From Anisakis pegreffii (taxonomy: Eukaryota; Nematoda; Chromadorea; Rhabditida; Anisakidae): a stretch of 64,000 nt of DNA. Positions 43,213 through 58,200 of the stretch are shown here, one piece after another. The translations under genes and the position numbers were made by a program. The first letter of the stretch is position 1; every line of letters starts with the position of its first letter. The stretch lies in assembly GCA_035041965.1 (NCBI GenBank), contig JAPYMA010002896.1, positions 1-64,000 on the forward strand, written 5' to 3'. A model generated the notes under the pieces. That model was not told the origin of the DNA, did not search any database, and worked only from the letters and a program-made list of their open reading frames with translations.

Positions 43213-46200
43213 CTCCTATCAAATTTTCACTTCCGACTGCAAACGAATTTTCACTTCCGACTGCAAATTCATTGAGTTTCTTTCTGCTGTAAGGTTTCTG
43301 CTGAACTCTACGGCAAACGAATGTATAATATTCACTGATGTGAATACAATAACAATGCAAAATGGATGCGTATTCTTTCTGCTGTTCGTACTCAGCATCA
43401 TTTGCAACTGGATTTCTCGTAAATATTTCCATGGCAAAACGATTGATTGCAGACTGAAGCCCAGTGCTTACATTCAAGCCGCAATTACGACAATCATCGC
43501 ACACTGTAGTGTACGTTAAGGACTCATTGTGACATGTTTGAAGTGAATATTCAGTATACAGAAGTAGTTCTTTATAAGACTCTCGTATAAAAAGTGGTTG
43601 AGAGTATGCAAGGATAAAAGTAAAAAGATACTGAAGCTTCGTAAGACTTCATTATATGACTGATTCACTTAGAACAAAACACTACTTGGTTACAACATGA
43701 TTTTAGAGTCACTGATGATGAGCATCTCAATTGATAGCGCTGACAAGTATCTCACGCGAAGCACTTTAATGATTGCAGCAGTAATTGGGGAAGTGATGAT
43801 TCTCTTCATCTGTAAACAATTTTGCATTTAATTCGAAATGAGCAGCCATCAGCAAACACAAACTTAGGGGATAAGATGAAGGCACCAACTAACAAATGAC
43901 AAACAGCATATTCCGTCATACGATAAGTTGCTAAATGAGATGAATGACCGCCTTCCGGAAGCTTGGCTTCGTGAGATGCGTCAAAAGACATAAATCTCGA
44001 TTCTTCTATTGTTTTCCGAGAAAGCATGATAGGTATGAGCATAAATATGGGAGGATTAAGGTAGATCACTGTTGATTATATCTACCATTCTTTGTGTGCG
44101 TCTTGTATCGATCATACCAAACAAAGTCATTATTTAATGCACTACGCTACCTTGATGTGTGACATGATGGCAGCGGAATATTAATGATTTATTTAATTGT
44201 AAGGTTTCTGCTGAACTCTCTACGGGAGATCATCACTTTCATTGTGATACTAAAGATAACAAGTTTTTTTGGTTCAATGAGATTTTTCACTCAAAATTTC
44301 GCTAGAACTTTATAAAGAAAGTACACTGAGTTGTTTGGGCGAGTCAGCTGGAATCTACAAATGCGAAAGTGCTAAAACATTCACAGCTCCGCAAAATCAT
44401 TCGAAAACATAACCGTTTGATAGTCCAGTAAAGGCAAAACCTTATCATCGTCAATCACGTTATGGTGAATTGATCATTAACAAGTAATAAAACGACAATT
44501 ATAAATGATAGCGTTTGTGCGTAAATTTGTGCAGCGTATCATTCGACGTAACCTCATAACTCAAAACAGATCCCAAACAAAGAAGCATCATGTGAATATC
44601 CATCCAATCAACATCGCGTAAAGACATAGCAACGAATCACTGCTTGAACCATTGGTGCTCTCACAATAATGAATTTGAACAAACGAAACGGACGAAATCA
44701 ATTATCAAATCTTCATTGAAGAAAACGCGAATAGAATTGAAGAATTAACGATCATAAAAGACATGAATATATTCAACACATTTTGAATATTTTGCTCATT
44801 CAAAAGGAAGAATTATATTGGTGAAGTGGAACCTTTATGCACGCATTGGTTTTTTATCCACTCTGTGAATGAACGTATTTCCGGAGAAAACTCTCAATTT
44901 GCCCGCCGCCATATTAGAGTTACACAGGTGGGTTGTACTGAGTAATTTCGACATTTCCGAGTGACTGGAGGGTTTTTAATGGTTGAATCTAGTTACGAAT
45001 CGTACGGGCTGGTATTTACCGCGAATGGAAGCATCTAATATGCTCAATTTAGTTCACTGTGAACACTGATTCTACTCATCACTGGAACAACTCAGATCTT
45101 ATACCAATTTGAGACTTATTGGTGCAAATGAAAAGCAGTGACTGAAGAGGAAATGAGCGAATTCATTTGGTGAACTGCTCACATTCAAGATATTGATGAG
45201 CATTTGGTGAGAACGTTTGGTTTGTTTATTTGTATGAATGTGAACATTTCGAGTTGTAATTATGGGATGGAATGATTGGCTTATGAAGTGAAATGAAGTT
45301 AGGTTAAGAAGGAACTGGCAAAGCCGAGTTAATAGGAAGGGCGCAGATGTGCACGTCAACAACGAACAATCCACAAAAGTAATGCGGATCTAAAGTATGA
45401 TGCGTCCCAATTTGGGGCGTTATTCGTGTTCAAATGAGTTAAATTCACTGGCTATAGAAACCTCTTGAGATCCACACAATAATCATCGAATTTCTAAGTA
45501 ACTAAGCAGTTTTTTCAGTTCGAAAAGTTGCCATTACGGGCTCATTGTGATTCTCACTTGTAGAATAGCTCACAAATTGCCATCAGCGTTTCGCCGATGT
45601 ATGAAAAGAAACTGAGCGATTGTTTGGCGGAATAGTGGTCTAATGTCAATCGAAATCGAGCAAAAAGGGAAAAAGACGACCGAGAACGGAAATATCATTA
45701 TCTTGCCTTCTAAGTGATAGATTAAAAAAAGATGGATAACCACTGACTGTCAATGAGCAAATTATGCAGATTGCATGTCCTAAAAAATGATTTGAATAGA
45801 AAGTTTGAATTAAACTGCGCACATGAATGATGGTCAATTACGAGACTCGCACACATTAACCAATCAGTCGACTGGAATGAGATGTGTTTGAAGGCGTTTC
45901 GCAACTCCAATTAAAACGATGAAACTTCAAAATCGAATGTGTTGAAATGATTAATCTTACGTTGCACTGCAACAAATAATCTTTTTGTTCTTAAATTATT
46001 GGAGATTAGAGATCGAAATAATACAATTTATTACTGACAATGTTTCATAATATGCACGCGTATTCACCGACTTACAACCGTTGAACTTATCGCGAATCGC
46101 GATCAGCACTTAAGACGTGTAGATTTTGAAGAAGCTTTTTTCGTTAAAGACGGTCAGAATGCTAAGTCTTCATTCGGTCAAATTCACTTTACTTTGAAAT

Positions 46201-49200
46201 GAGAAAAGCAACATATCAGCCGATCAAACCGAGCTGTAGACGACTTCACCACAACGCTAACCATAATTATAGAAGGATAACGAAATCCGATTATTTCGGA
46301 TACTCATGATTGTATGTTCGATATTTCCATCAGCGCTGTAGTGTTATCTTCTCCATAATTTCTTTACATCAATGCCACTTTATCAGATGTAACATTTCAC
46401 AACGAAAGTGCAATGAAAGTGCATTTCACAGTGTAGCGTTGACAACGGCAAACAGCAGAATGCCGAAATCGGCACGAGGCCTGTCAACAAATCATCGAAA
46501 CTTTCGATGATCGGCGATCTGGCGAAAAGTTTGCAAATTTACGACTCGCCAAAACAAAATCATTGCGTTTAGCTGAGGATCACCGAAATTTTTGGCCACT
46601 TACCGAAATGCATTCGCTTGGCAGATCGCTGACTGCCGAAACTAATTTCCATGGTTCGATGCCTGCCGTAATCGGTAGAGATACCGAAAATCCTCAGAGA
46701 GTTTAAAGATATTGGTGATGATACTGATCAGTGTTTAGCCTAAGTGTGGTAACTGCAAGGTGAATTTCTGACCGTGAGTCAATTCAAGAGGGTTCACAGG
46801 CTTTCGACGACAATTCGGCCTGCGTTCTGTTTGGATTCGGGATGAAGCGTCCAGCGTGGACACAGCAACAACTGAAGAATGTATCGACAATCTGGATAAA
46901 ACAATCAACTAAAATGGATAAAACAATATCTAGCACAACAGAGCGGTAAGGAGCACAGCTTTAAAATGACAGCGAACGAAAAGAGGAATGTGAAACCGGT
47001 GAGGAAATTCAACAAGTTGAAAAGACCTTTGAGGGGTTAATGAAGCATTCATGCGGGTCAATAAAGCCCTTGCACGTTTCAAGAGCATGAATAACAGTAT
47101 TGAAAGTCAGCGAACCCATTCAAGATATTGTAAAATTCATGAAGGATAGACGAGAAATGCATTCCAAACGATCATCAATATGCATTCGAGAAAACCAGCC
47201 TTCAAGGATTCTGAAGATGATAACTACAGTAATTCAAAACCAGGAACGAACACAACATATCAATAAAAGAATTCATATATGAGTTTTTGAATATAGATTT
47301 GTGTCAATGAGATTGATTTAGATTTCGCGTGTTAATGCAACCTTGAAATTTTCAGATATCCATTTGATCGTTAACGTATGACATCTTGCTTGCCACTGAG
47401 TTACATATAACACTGATTCGTTTATGGCTTAATATCGAGTGACTTGAGTGTAGATCTATCATACGGTACTTATGTTTTTTTTACAAATTTGTGATGCATT
47501 TTTCTGTAATTTTTCACATATGTCAGCATTTTGTGTCTTCGTTATGCGTCGTACTGAGATACTGTTAGGATATTATTGATGAATTACGACATTATCGGAT
47601 CCTACACATTATTGATCATGATACGGCTGAAATAGAAGGTTGCTTTGCTGATATGTATCGTTAGGTCAAGGTTCTATGTTCTGTTGCTTGCATGCTTCTG
47701 CTTCTACGTTTCACTGAAGTTGTATTGTTCACATGTTATCCGAATATAATTGAAACCGCTGAATATTCACATAAAAATATGAACGAACAGCAGTACCACA
47801 CCGAAACGTGCCTATTTATGGTCAATATAGAAGTGTGGCTGTTTTATGTTAGGACACGAATGTGTAATCGGCCTTACGACCCAATCCAGCAACAAATCTA
47901 TCGGTTTGAGTTATCCTCTTAAGTGGACAATTACCTGTACGTGCGTATCCGACTGCATATTAAGCCCGCTCTGAGATGTTTCGTATTATTGAGCCGCTGT
48001 TTATACACGTTTGTTTGTAACAGAATCCAATAAGTTTTTTCGACTGCAGGATAGTATCCGAAGCAATGGAGCTTGAGTGTGAGCCTAAACCTGAGACCCA
48101 GCTAAAGTAGATTTATGGCAAAACTTCAGTTCTAATGGTTCTTGTGTTACGTCAAAACTTGAAGGCTGACCTAAATTTTGCCTGATGTTCTGATACCATT
48201 TATTCTCAAGCAAACGAAGATGTGCTCTGCTGCACATCTTCGATGATCTCTCGAATTACAGTATGTGTTTGTGCTAACGGACGCACGAGCTGACAGGGAT
48301 TTGAATCCGTTGTTGTTTGGTCTGTTGAATAATGACCGAATGTGAATAACGCAACTATTGTAAATCATAGGCTGTGACCTAAACATGATAGGAGTCCATT
48401 TTGAACTGACTGAAAAGCCGAACCCCTTTCAATCCTGAAAAACTTCATGCCAACTAATGAAATCTGCTAGCGTGGCTGATTCAGCCAACGGAACGTAAGT
48501 TGCAAACCCAAGTCTAAAAGCCTCAGTTATGAACATAATTTCAGACATAACTGTGTGCATCGCATGTGACTGATGAAATGATCAGAAAAGTGCGCACGAC
48601 TGATCTGAAACGGTTCAATTATCGCGCTAAATATATGATCGTTTGAGAATGATGTGAACACACTGTTGAAAATTCTTACTTGATCGTTGAGTTAGAAAGA
48701 CAGGGAAACATACGAATTAGAATAAAATATAGAAGTTAAACATAGCCACTTGAGTTGTATCGATGTGACTTCAGAACATCGCTGCACCCTGGCACTGAGC
48801 GCATTAAGTTCAACAATTGCGAATGATTATATGGTGTGTATCGGTTCTAATTTGAATCTCAGCTAACATATGAATAGACCATAAATTAGGAATGGCTGTT
48901 TGAATTCGAGCTTATGGAAAATATTTCATGGAGCAGAAATTGAATCTATACAATGAAGATTTTTGAATCAATAAAATGCTAGGAAAATAAAATGTTTTCG
49001 CAGTAACGAAATTGCAACAAATCCATTCTTTGATACAAAAAATAAGCAAATGCATAAGAAAGCATTTGATGTTGTGATTGTGAGCGATGTGAAGAGACAG
49101 GAAGTAAGCAGTAGGGTTTGCAAAATCCCGACGATTTTTCAATCCCGGGATCGACTTCGGAAACATTAAATGAGAAATGGAATGGAATGTTTCCCAAGAC

Positions 49201-52200
49201 ATCATGTTTTGTCAAGATAACGGCTTGCTGTTCGTAGCTCCAGAATTGTGCAAAGAAGTATAAGACTCAAAATGCAAATTATTCCCGATGAAGATGTTTT
49301 CAAGTGTGTGCCATAAGCGAGAATAGCTTCAAAAAAATCAAGTAAATTTCAACAAAACACCTTAAGCGCAGTAAAGATGTATTTTGTTTGTTAAGAAAGA
49401 AGTGCGCAAGCCAATGACGACGTTATTGCGCAGTTATTGATTTCCGCTGATTTGCAGTGGGAATGGTATTTATGACAAAGAGATGATACAAAGTGAATTA
49501 ACTTTTTCGAAGTTACACCTAACCGACAAAGTAATCAAATTGATTGTCAAAATGTAACGGAATTCACCACTGAAAGAAAATTTTATATCAAAATCCTGTA
49601 AAAGCATTGAAGTAGAAGAGACAACTGGAGACATCCAACGACAGCGGACATCTCGATGGAGCACCACAAGGACACGAGACGTAAAAGGATCACAGTGTTT
49701 TTGTGATACACTTAATTTTTTATTGGCAATTTCTTAAACCACAAACACTGTTTAACTGAACGATATCTAGTCCTACACTACCATCAACCACCATGCAGAT
49801 GAAATTACGAAAATTTCGAACAGCGCAAAAAATTAGCAATAAGAAAATTGAGCAATTTTTCGATTAAAAACTGAGTCATTACTACTTGCAATCTTCATTG
49901 GTCAGAAAATTTTGTTACTCTCAGTTCTGCTCTTTATTGGTTACATTCGGTGATCACAATGAACGATAATGTTTTTCAATAGAAGCAATAGTAGTGATTG
50001 AGTAAAAGAAATTGACAAGAAGAATCATAAATCCTTCAACATTTTAAATCGTCATCTTCCGAATCGTATAAACAAGAAAACATAATGAACTTCACTGGCA
50101 TAATTTCATTGGCAATTCGATGGCATTTGCCTGATTGTCTTTGATTTGATTTCGCAACATTATACATCAAAAATGTTCTTCTGAATGCAACGTTTCAAAA
50201 CAATAAAACAGCAGCATTAAGTTCGATTAAAAGAACATCCATTGTAAAGTTTTTCGACATTTCCAATATTCGAGTTTCTTTCAGCAATCAATTCACGCAT
50301 GTTGCTCACTTTTTGACTAATTGTAAGGCCATTTTAAGACTGGATTCTTAAGAACTTAGAGGCCAAGCGGAACTTTACTCAAATACTTTTAAAGCAATAG
50401 TTTGTCGTCCATTAGAGACTGAGCAGTTCTGTGCTGGATTTGCTTCATCAATCACATGGCACTAAGATGAGAAATGTGGTCAAGCAGTTGTCGTTCCAAT
50501 GGAAGAAAGTAACAGATTGCTGTGACAGGGGACTGAGTAGTGCAAAACTTTTGAGCATAACATTATGGATGTATTGCATTCGCAAGTTGGGCGCGACAAT
50601 AATACTAACAAAATGAAATTGCTCCGAATTTCGCTTTGATCTGATCTGCTCTCACAGAATATTTAACGCATTATTTTGAATTTCCTCACTGTAAACATTG
50701 CCTAACATAGTACCTCAAGAATGATTCGACGATGGAAGATGTGTGCATTTCAATTAAGGAACGATATTAAGGAGTTCCACTCAAACGATGATCGAAAGAG
50801 ATTATCTAATAGTTACTCAAAAATAAGCATACAAGAGGATGCCATCTATCACTCAAATTCGTTAACCAGATATTCACGCCCCGTCGTTATATTGCATCCC
50901 AACCGTACCGATTAGTTTATAATAAACGAGGATTTTATTTTAAGATTGAGCAGTCGCTGAAGGAAATCGGTCGTTACTGCTGAAGGGCCATAAATCATTC
51001 TTGAATGCATCTCACAATTTCAAAGCGTATTTCCTTCATCTCTGACCAATTTTTCTTGTTGTCATTTATCATTGAAATTCGTCCCTTGTCTCGTTAACTC
51101 ATCTCATGTTGGATCAATTTTATCATTTTGACAATTTATCAGTACCATTGCGTCTCAAAAACATTATCATTGCTAGCGGTTACATTTTAACGTTCAAGGA
51201 AATGATTTGAAGAAGCATGAAGGGCACAAGAACAGATATCGGGGTGAATGCTTTGCGACTGTATCCTTTTCGAACATTCGATCCAACAATACGTTCGGAC
51301 ACTTTCGTGCGAAATTGCCGACAACTAATTATTACTCGTGTGAAATCGATCCAACAACTAATTAATTATTACATTCCAGATGTTAATTCGTTCCAGCATC
51401 AATCAACAATGAATATGGGGATTAATAACCAAAACGGATAACGATGAAATGAGGGAGAAGTCGATGGAAGTGCTGACGTATCTGAAATTAACTTAAAAAC
51501 TGTCGACTAGAGAGAATATCCTGTAGTTAGATCAATGCAATGAAATAATTCCTGAAATGCTTATAACGAAAGGAATCATTAGACGTTAAAAATATCACCG
51601 AAAACGACAGCAAAATTCTATCGGACAACGTCAGCGAACCAATTCTAACCAAATGAAACACTTCGATCACAATACGGAACTTGAAAATGCTATTATTAAG
51701 CTTACTGATTGCGGCAGCCTGGAAAATGGACTAATAAAAATTGATGGCATTGAATAGGCCGAATTATAACAATGACTTCAGTGATTAAACCTTGGATTGT
51801 ATCGGAAAAGAGGGAGAAAAGCAGTGAGTGGGCTATGAATGTGGTACTTCCCGATTGAATTAATTTTCAATCAGAATCAGCAGATGAAAGTACTGAATCT
51901 TGATAGAACAAGTTTTAACAGCATTTATGAGACTGAAATCCAGTGGGAATAGCATTATGGATACAAAGATTTCATGAGCAAGCACAACTCGATTCGACTG
52001 GAGTTAGTGACAAGAGGTTGATAAGCATTGCGGGCCTTTCACGCCTTCATAAGACATTAGTTGTTAAAAGAACTGCGACTGGAATCTTTAAATCACATTG
52101 TTGTGGTGAAATAATAACGCCAATGACTGTGTCAGCAAACGCTCGAATATTTCAAAGATTCCAGCTGAGGGAAGAAGATTCACTCAAAACATGATATATC

Positions 52201-55200
52201 CGCCATATTGGGAGTGACCAGAACAGAGAGATACCTCGAAAATGCGCTTCAAACATGTATATTTTCGACTTTCAGCAATCTATTTTCGGATCAACAGTAA
52301 CACAGATTATGTTTTCAAAACTGAATTTCCTCTCCTCACGAATGACGGATAAATTGTGCTTCTGTTATCGGGAATTTTCATTATGAAGAGATTTAATGCA
52401 GCAGAGAACTTTACACACAGAACAGCTTATGGATAATGGTGCAGATGATATGCTGGTTCCTCCTTTTCATCATCTTATTGCCAAAGTGTCTCTGATCTTC
52501 ATGTGTTTCTGAATGTATCACTTGTCTACAGACCTCACAACAAACCCTAAAAACATCGATGATTTGCAGAATCTAATCCTAGGAGATAAGCTGATCATGG
52601 TGGAAATTCGATAATACCGCTTATTTCTTTCGACACAAATCTTTTTTCCAGTGATTAATTGAACTAATCAGATGGAAAGCATCTAATCGCGTGATTGCTT
52701 TCATTTTCTCATATGCATGTTCATACGAAAGCGTACAGCAGCATTTGATTCATTTCTGACAGCGTTGAGTAAATACGTGACTAGAGTAGATGCGAACACT
52801 AATCAGACTATCAGCCAAAAAAATTGCACATTTCTAAGAAAATCAAACCTTCTAACACGAAGAATCTGCTTTGTTCTCGTGCCAGGACACTAGTGAAACG
52901 TAAGATTATGGAATACTTCAACAAGATAAAAGTCGTTACAGCAAGCATGTGTTCTAAAGTAACGTAGCAATTAATTTTAATTGCACATAAAATACTGTTC
53001 ATTACAGCATCAGATAATGTCACATGATCTCGCAGCTCTGTTAACAGTCCCATCGAAGTGGAGAAAAAGTGAAATCGACTGCTCGAAATATTCATTAGTT
53101 TGGCGCTGGGCACCTGACACACATCATTAATTCAATTAAAAATTCGTACTTCAATACATACAGAATTCATTTGGATCGTTGGATATTTATGATTTCACCT
53201 GGCAACAGCTGAAAAAATACGGGTAGCTGTACTTTGTGCAAGAGAGCAACGTCAGCATACGATTCAGAACCCGTAAACATAATAGTTTGTGAATACAAGC
53301 CACAATAATTTTTTTTGAGTGTTCTGAATTGATCATTTCAATTGACTTCACTTGATTCAGTGAAATAACTGAATGTTATGCTCGCTAGATATGCAGGTCA
53401 ACAAGTACAGTTGAACTTCATCGATTCCCGACAAAAACAAAACAACGATATAATTTTATTGCCCCTTCGAACATTCGCGCTTGAACCACATTTGTTGAAT
53501 TGCGCATAGCACTGAGAACTCGGAATAGATTCACTTCGACAGCGAGTGAAAAACTCGTCCAGATATGCGTTGCATCCACAAAAAGCACACTGCAACAATT
53601 AGTAATCGCGAGAAGAAACTATTCAATACGTTGATACAATTAATCTTTGTGACCTTTGTGATTTGTTGTCGGTCATTGCACTATTCATGGATATGTGCTT
53701 AAAAGATGTGTGTTTTGAAGACTTTATTTTTTGACTTAAAGATGCACATTAAAGAGTCATATTAAAGGTGCATATCAAAATGGCTCTTAAGATAATCGTT
53801 TTACCCATTTTGTGTAATTTGGAGGTGTCAAAGGTTAATGGAGGGCGTGGGAAATTAGTATTTCGTGCAGTTGTTTGGTTGTGATAGAACTTCATTATGA
53901 TGGTGTTTTTTAACTTGGATATGTAATTACGATTAGTTGATGGTAACACTCTTCATCCTCGTATTTTCTTAGTATCATTAACTCGGCCGGGCCTAACAGG
54001 GTTTTCATTCATTTTAACAGTGTTCTCATTCTTTTCCTTGCTCTTAAAGTCGCTCTCACAGCTTTTATCACCAAAATTGTTCTCTTTTGCTAATTTCTCA
54101 TTCATTTCACTCTACAATTGAATTCAAATTCTCATTCTATCCAATACACTCTATAGTTAAACATTTGACTGTCGAACATTATTGAACAATAATATTCGAT
54201 TGCTGTATTGTTGACTTCGGCTGTCAACGAATGTATTGACACTCGTCAACGTATCCAGTAAATAGTACATGCTACAGAATGAGAAGTTGATTCGAACTGT
54301 AAAGTGAAATGAGACGAAGTGAATGAGAAAAATTCATCAAGAGAACGGTATTCGCATGTGATAGCTATGAGAGTGAATACAGCACGTCTGAAAAGAATGA
54401 GAATCCATTTAAATCAGTTTGAAGTGAGCGTGTCATAGAAAATAGCTTTTCGTGCAATCATACTCGATTGTAGTATTGAGGAACCCGATGGTCTAAGAGA
54501 AGATCCAGCGATGTCGATTACCATCATGGACGAGCTACTAAGACTGAGCGTGACAGTCATCTGAACATAACTTGTGCGACATCAAAAGGGGTAACGGAAC
54601 ACTCGAAGTTGAGAAACACTGGTTTAAGGAATGCACAAACAGTCGCACTTTTCGGTATCTCACGGGATGAAACTGTAACAATGCAAAGCGTATTACTCCA
54701 CACTGCTAATTCACTTTTAGAAATCATCAGAAGGATTGAAGGAGAACCAATACATTGCCAATTCAGTCGTTTACATAGAATCCGACTGAAAAGCATCTTC
54801 ACTTCACATCTATCGGAAGAATAGCAGTCTTAATTTGATTGAACACAAAAATTCATTACATCACGAGTCAACACATCGTATGCGTCAGAGAGAGAGTACA
54901 TGTCACAATCCGAGTATAGTATTTCATAATGAAATTGAATATTTGAGAATGTTGGTTTGTTTTTATCCAAAGCAAAAGTCACTGACAGGTGGATAAATAG
55001 TTCATTTCAGTTCGTTCATTGTCCCAGTTTTATGCATTTTCGATGCATCTAAACCTTCATCTTCTATTCTCACATCGTGCTGATCAAACATCCTCACTCA
55101 GCATCAACACGTCTATTCTCACTTTCATTGCTCCAGATTTCATCGAAACGTTCTCTTGTCAGTGTCAGTTTCATCCTAAGAACCCTCAACTTTCCAATGT

Positions 55201-58200
55201 TTTCAAGCAAACGAGATATTCGTTCAGGCACGCCTTTATCACTACTTTAAGGCATTCAAATGACTGATCAAAGCATTGCTGGTCCCGGAATTGGCTGATT
55301 TCTGATCTATTGGCTGATCAAAAAATCCAAAAAACTCCGACTAATGCTATTCAATAACAATGTGGTGCCAATATAACTGTTCCGCAGAGATTAGCCCAAA
55401 TAAAGATGAATTCGAATTCGAATCGCCCATCGAATGATCGCTAAAGAAATCTACCTAAAGTGTCCAAAAAACTCCTACTAATTCACATAATGTTTACGTT
55501 TCATTTGTTTACGTTTCTAATTCACATAATGTTTACCTAAAGTGGTTCCAAGAGATCATCCTCTCTCATCGTGTGTTACACGTTGTCAATCTTGTGGAGT
55601 CGATTAGGCTTGAACCAAAACGGAATTTTCGCGAAATTCGGAAAAAAATATTCTTTCATCGATCAAAAATGAAAAATAAATGTGCCACAGAAAATACACA
55701 GCTAATAGGACAAGATTGTTTTGATGTGTCAAGCAGATGTATCGATGTGTTCAACAGATGTGGCAATCGATTAGAGTGATGCAAAGACGCTCAGGAAACT
55801 TCCACGGAACGTAAATCTGAACGATTTTTAGGAATCGAATTGAAAGTGTGGGAATGGAGAGCAATCGTTAACGTTCATTGGGAACACCTGGTTCAAACTG
55901 CTTAGAATATTAGTTCACATGCTCTCGCAATGCGTTCTGACCTGTAGACCGTCATTTCTCCTTCAACAATCCGTGTGACCACAGTCCCTCCCCTTCTCTG
56001 ATAATCCATTACATCTTCGTGACAAATCAGGAGAAAACCAAGAAATTGATCCAGTAATTCAGATGTTTCCTATCAACAATTCGTCAGTAGTATCAACTGA
56101 ATCCTTGCATTATGATCAAACATTCATTCTGAAAACACTACTACACATTTACAGAGGGGAAGTTTTTCGGAATTTAATCAGGAACGATTCTTCAAACTCC
56201 TCTTCCTTCCTGGCATCTTTAAGATTCACCAGAAAGAATTTCATCCATGCACGAAGCACTGGCTTAGAACATGAATAAATGAACTCGAACAAAATTCAAG
56301 GGCCGCGATGCATCCGCATAAGGTAAGGGTAGAATGAGGAGAAAACAAAAGAACTGAATGGTTCAAAAGTAGGAGATCGATATGCAATTGTTGTTAATAG
56401 AGGGCTTATGAGTATGTCAACAAACGTTTATTCATTTATTACGCTGATAAGCATCAACTTTTGAGCATATAATTACACTCGGAAACGTCAGAATATCAAT
56501 TTACCACTATCGCATTCCTCCTGACTTCAATAAACAAACTGAATACTAAAAAGCTGTCCTCATGCTACTTCCAAGCAATTATCAAACGAGATGTGTTATC
56601 CAATCAAGCACATAACAGTGATGGAATATTTCTGCTGCACTAATCGATAGAATCGATGGAATTAAGGATCGATGAGATTGGTGTCAAGGAATGATCAATC
56701 TAAACTTTTGCACTCAATTAAGAAATAAACGGAATCGTTGATTGCACTCGACGCAAGTCAGTCGGAAATACAACAAACCTACCGAGATCATAATGTACCC
56801 GACATCATAACAAGAAGTCGAGCGAAAACAGCGACTACTTACTGAAGACATCGAACGGAAGTGGTGATCTTTGACAAAATCGTTACTCTGTTCCAAACTC
56901 GACTGTCTTTTGTTTCATTTCGCATGAATTTTTGCTGTCACCTCAATTTCATTTCACTCACCATTCGTGTGTTTCACTAATGCGCAAAGGCACTGCTCTG
57001 CATGATTGAAAAATTTATTTGATCGTTTCATTGTTCCCCACTCATCTTCCTAATGAAAACGGAACCGTCAATATCGAGAGACTGCGAACGATAGCAAAAT
57101 TAATTTCATTCGTTCATATTGTATGAAGTTGTTGTCATTAAAGCGAATGGGCATCGAGCAATATCAACGTTCATAACTGTGTGGACACATCAGGCCATTG
57201 CTCATCGATGCTTGTTCACATGCCAAGCGCATTTTGATGGACACAAAGTAGCAGTCCTTCAGACTTGCACTACTCTTTAGGCCTTAATACACGCAAGCTT
57301 TTTCTTGGTTATCGTTTGAACGTTTGCGTTGAAATTACGAGATTCCAAAAACAGACTCGTTCGGATGGCAAACAAATGCTAAAAAAATTTCAGAAAGCGT
57401 TTCATTGATGAACGGCATTCTCGCCTTGTATAAATCCAGCCAAATTTTACGGCAAGTTACAGCTTTGATTACTGATTGGATCCCCGGTTCTAAGCACAAT
57501 TTACCTTAGCATTACCGCATATCACATTGTAGGTCCCTACCTGAAAGCGACCGAGTTGCAGTATGTCTCAAGTTTAATTTTGAGGTATCACTAAAAGCAC
57601 ATCAAAAATTCCACGGATGAAGCGAAAGATTCCTTCATTTACAAAAATCTCTCATTTCATGCTGACGGATCATTAAGAGCCTTCGAGAACGATGAAGTGC
57701 AGCAAAATTCTAAACTAGCTCTTTGGTGACATTTAGAAATGTTGAACACAGAAAAAGTCTGAAATAATGTGTTTTCTCTCTGTTCCACGAAACGTGTAAG
57801 AAAAGAAAAGTGAAAATGATGACATTGCTCATGAATTGTAGCCTTATAGCATTGATTATAGCCTAGATTTTAAACGAAAAAGCTTTACCAACTGCCTGAC
57901 ATACACATAACATTCGGCTCATCGATGATGTTATTTCAAAAAATGCAAATCTGATATCAATTGAAGTGCTCACGAAAAAATTTTGCATTCATAGAAATGA
58001 AGGCGGAGGGACAATATGCAGAAACGAAACTGCATTCATGAGATAATTCCAACGGAAAACATCAAATTTCAGTGGTGATCAACACGAAAAGTTGCAATTG
58101 AATGATTGCAACTTGCAACTCTGACGTATCACTACTAAAATTACTGCTCTCCCGGCAGATCACTTCAGGATTTACTGCAGTTAAATTTCAACTCACCAAA

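Larger units (their letters stand above)
43504..53408 (-). other. About 10 kb without a confident gene; presumed intron with some candidate exons
   Basis: If the cysteine-rich model is right, this is mostly intron. Minus-strand ORFs with splice-like borders are 48970-49235 (acceptor CTACGAACAG, long open frame with GFCKPYCLLP), 49519-49580, 45880-45720 (DWLMCASL, then SFFRTC) and 52811-53122. None is supported well enough to call. Plus-strand ORFs at 50431-52194 look like unrelated noise or decayed repeat DNA. Confidence 0.3.

Noticed and set aside
48280..48340. Another tRNA-like T-loop (GGATTTGAATCC)
   Set aside because: Flanking bases do not form the T-stem or acceptor stem, so it is likely chance.
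50431..52194. Series of plus-strand ORFs suggesting a decayed retroelement
   Set aside because: No reverse transcriptase, integrase or capsid motif is visible in any frame.
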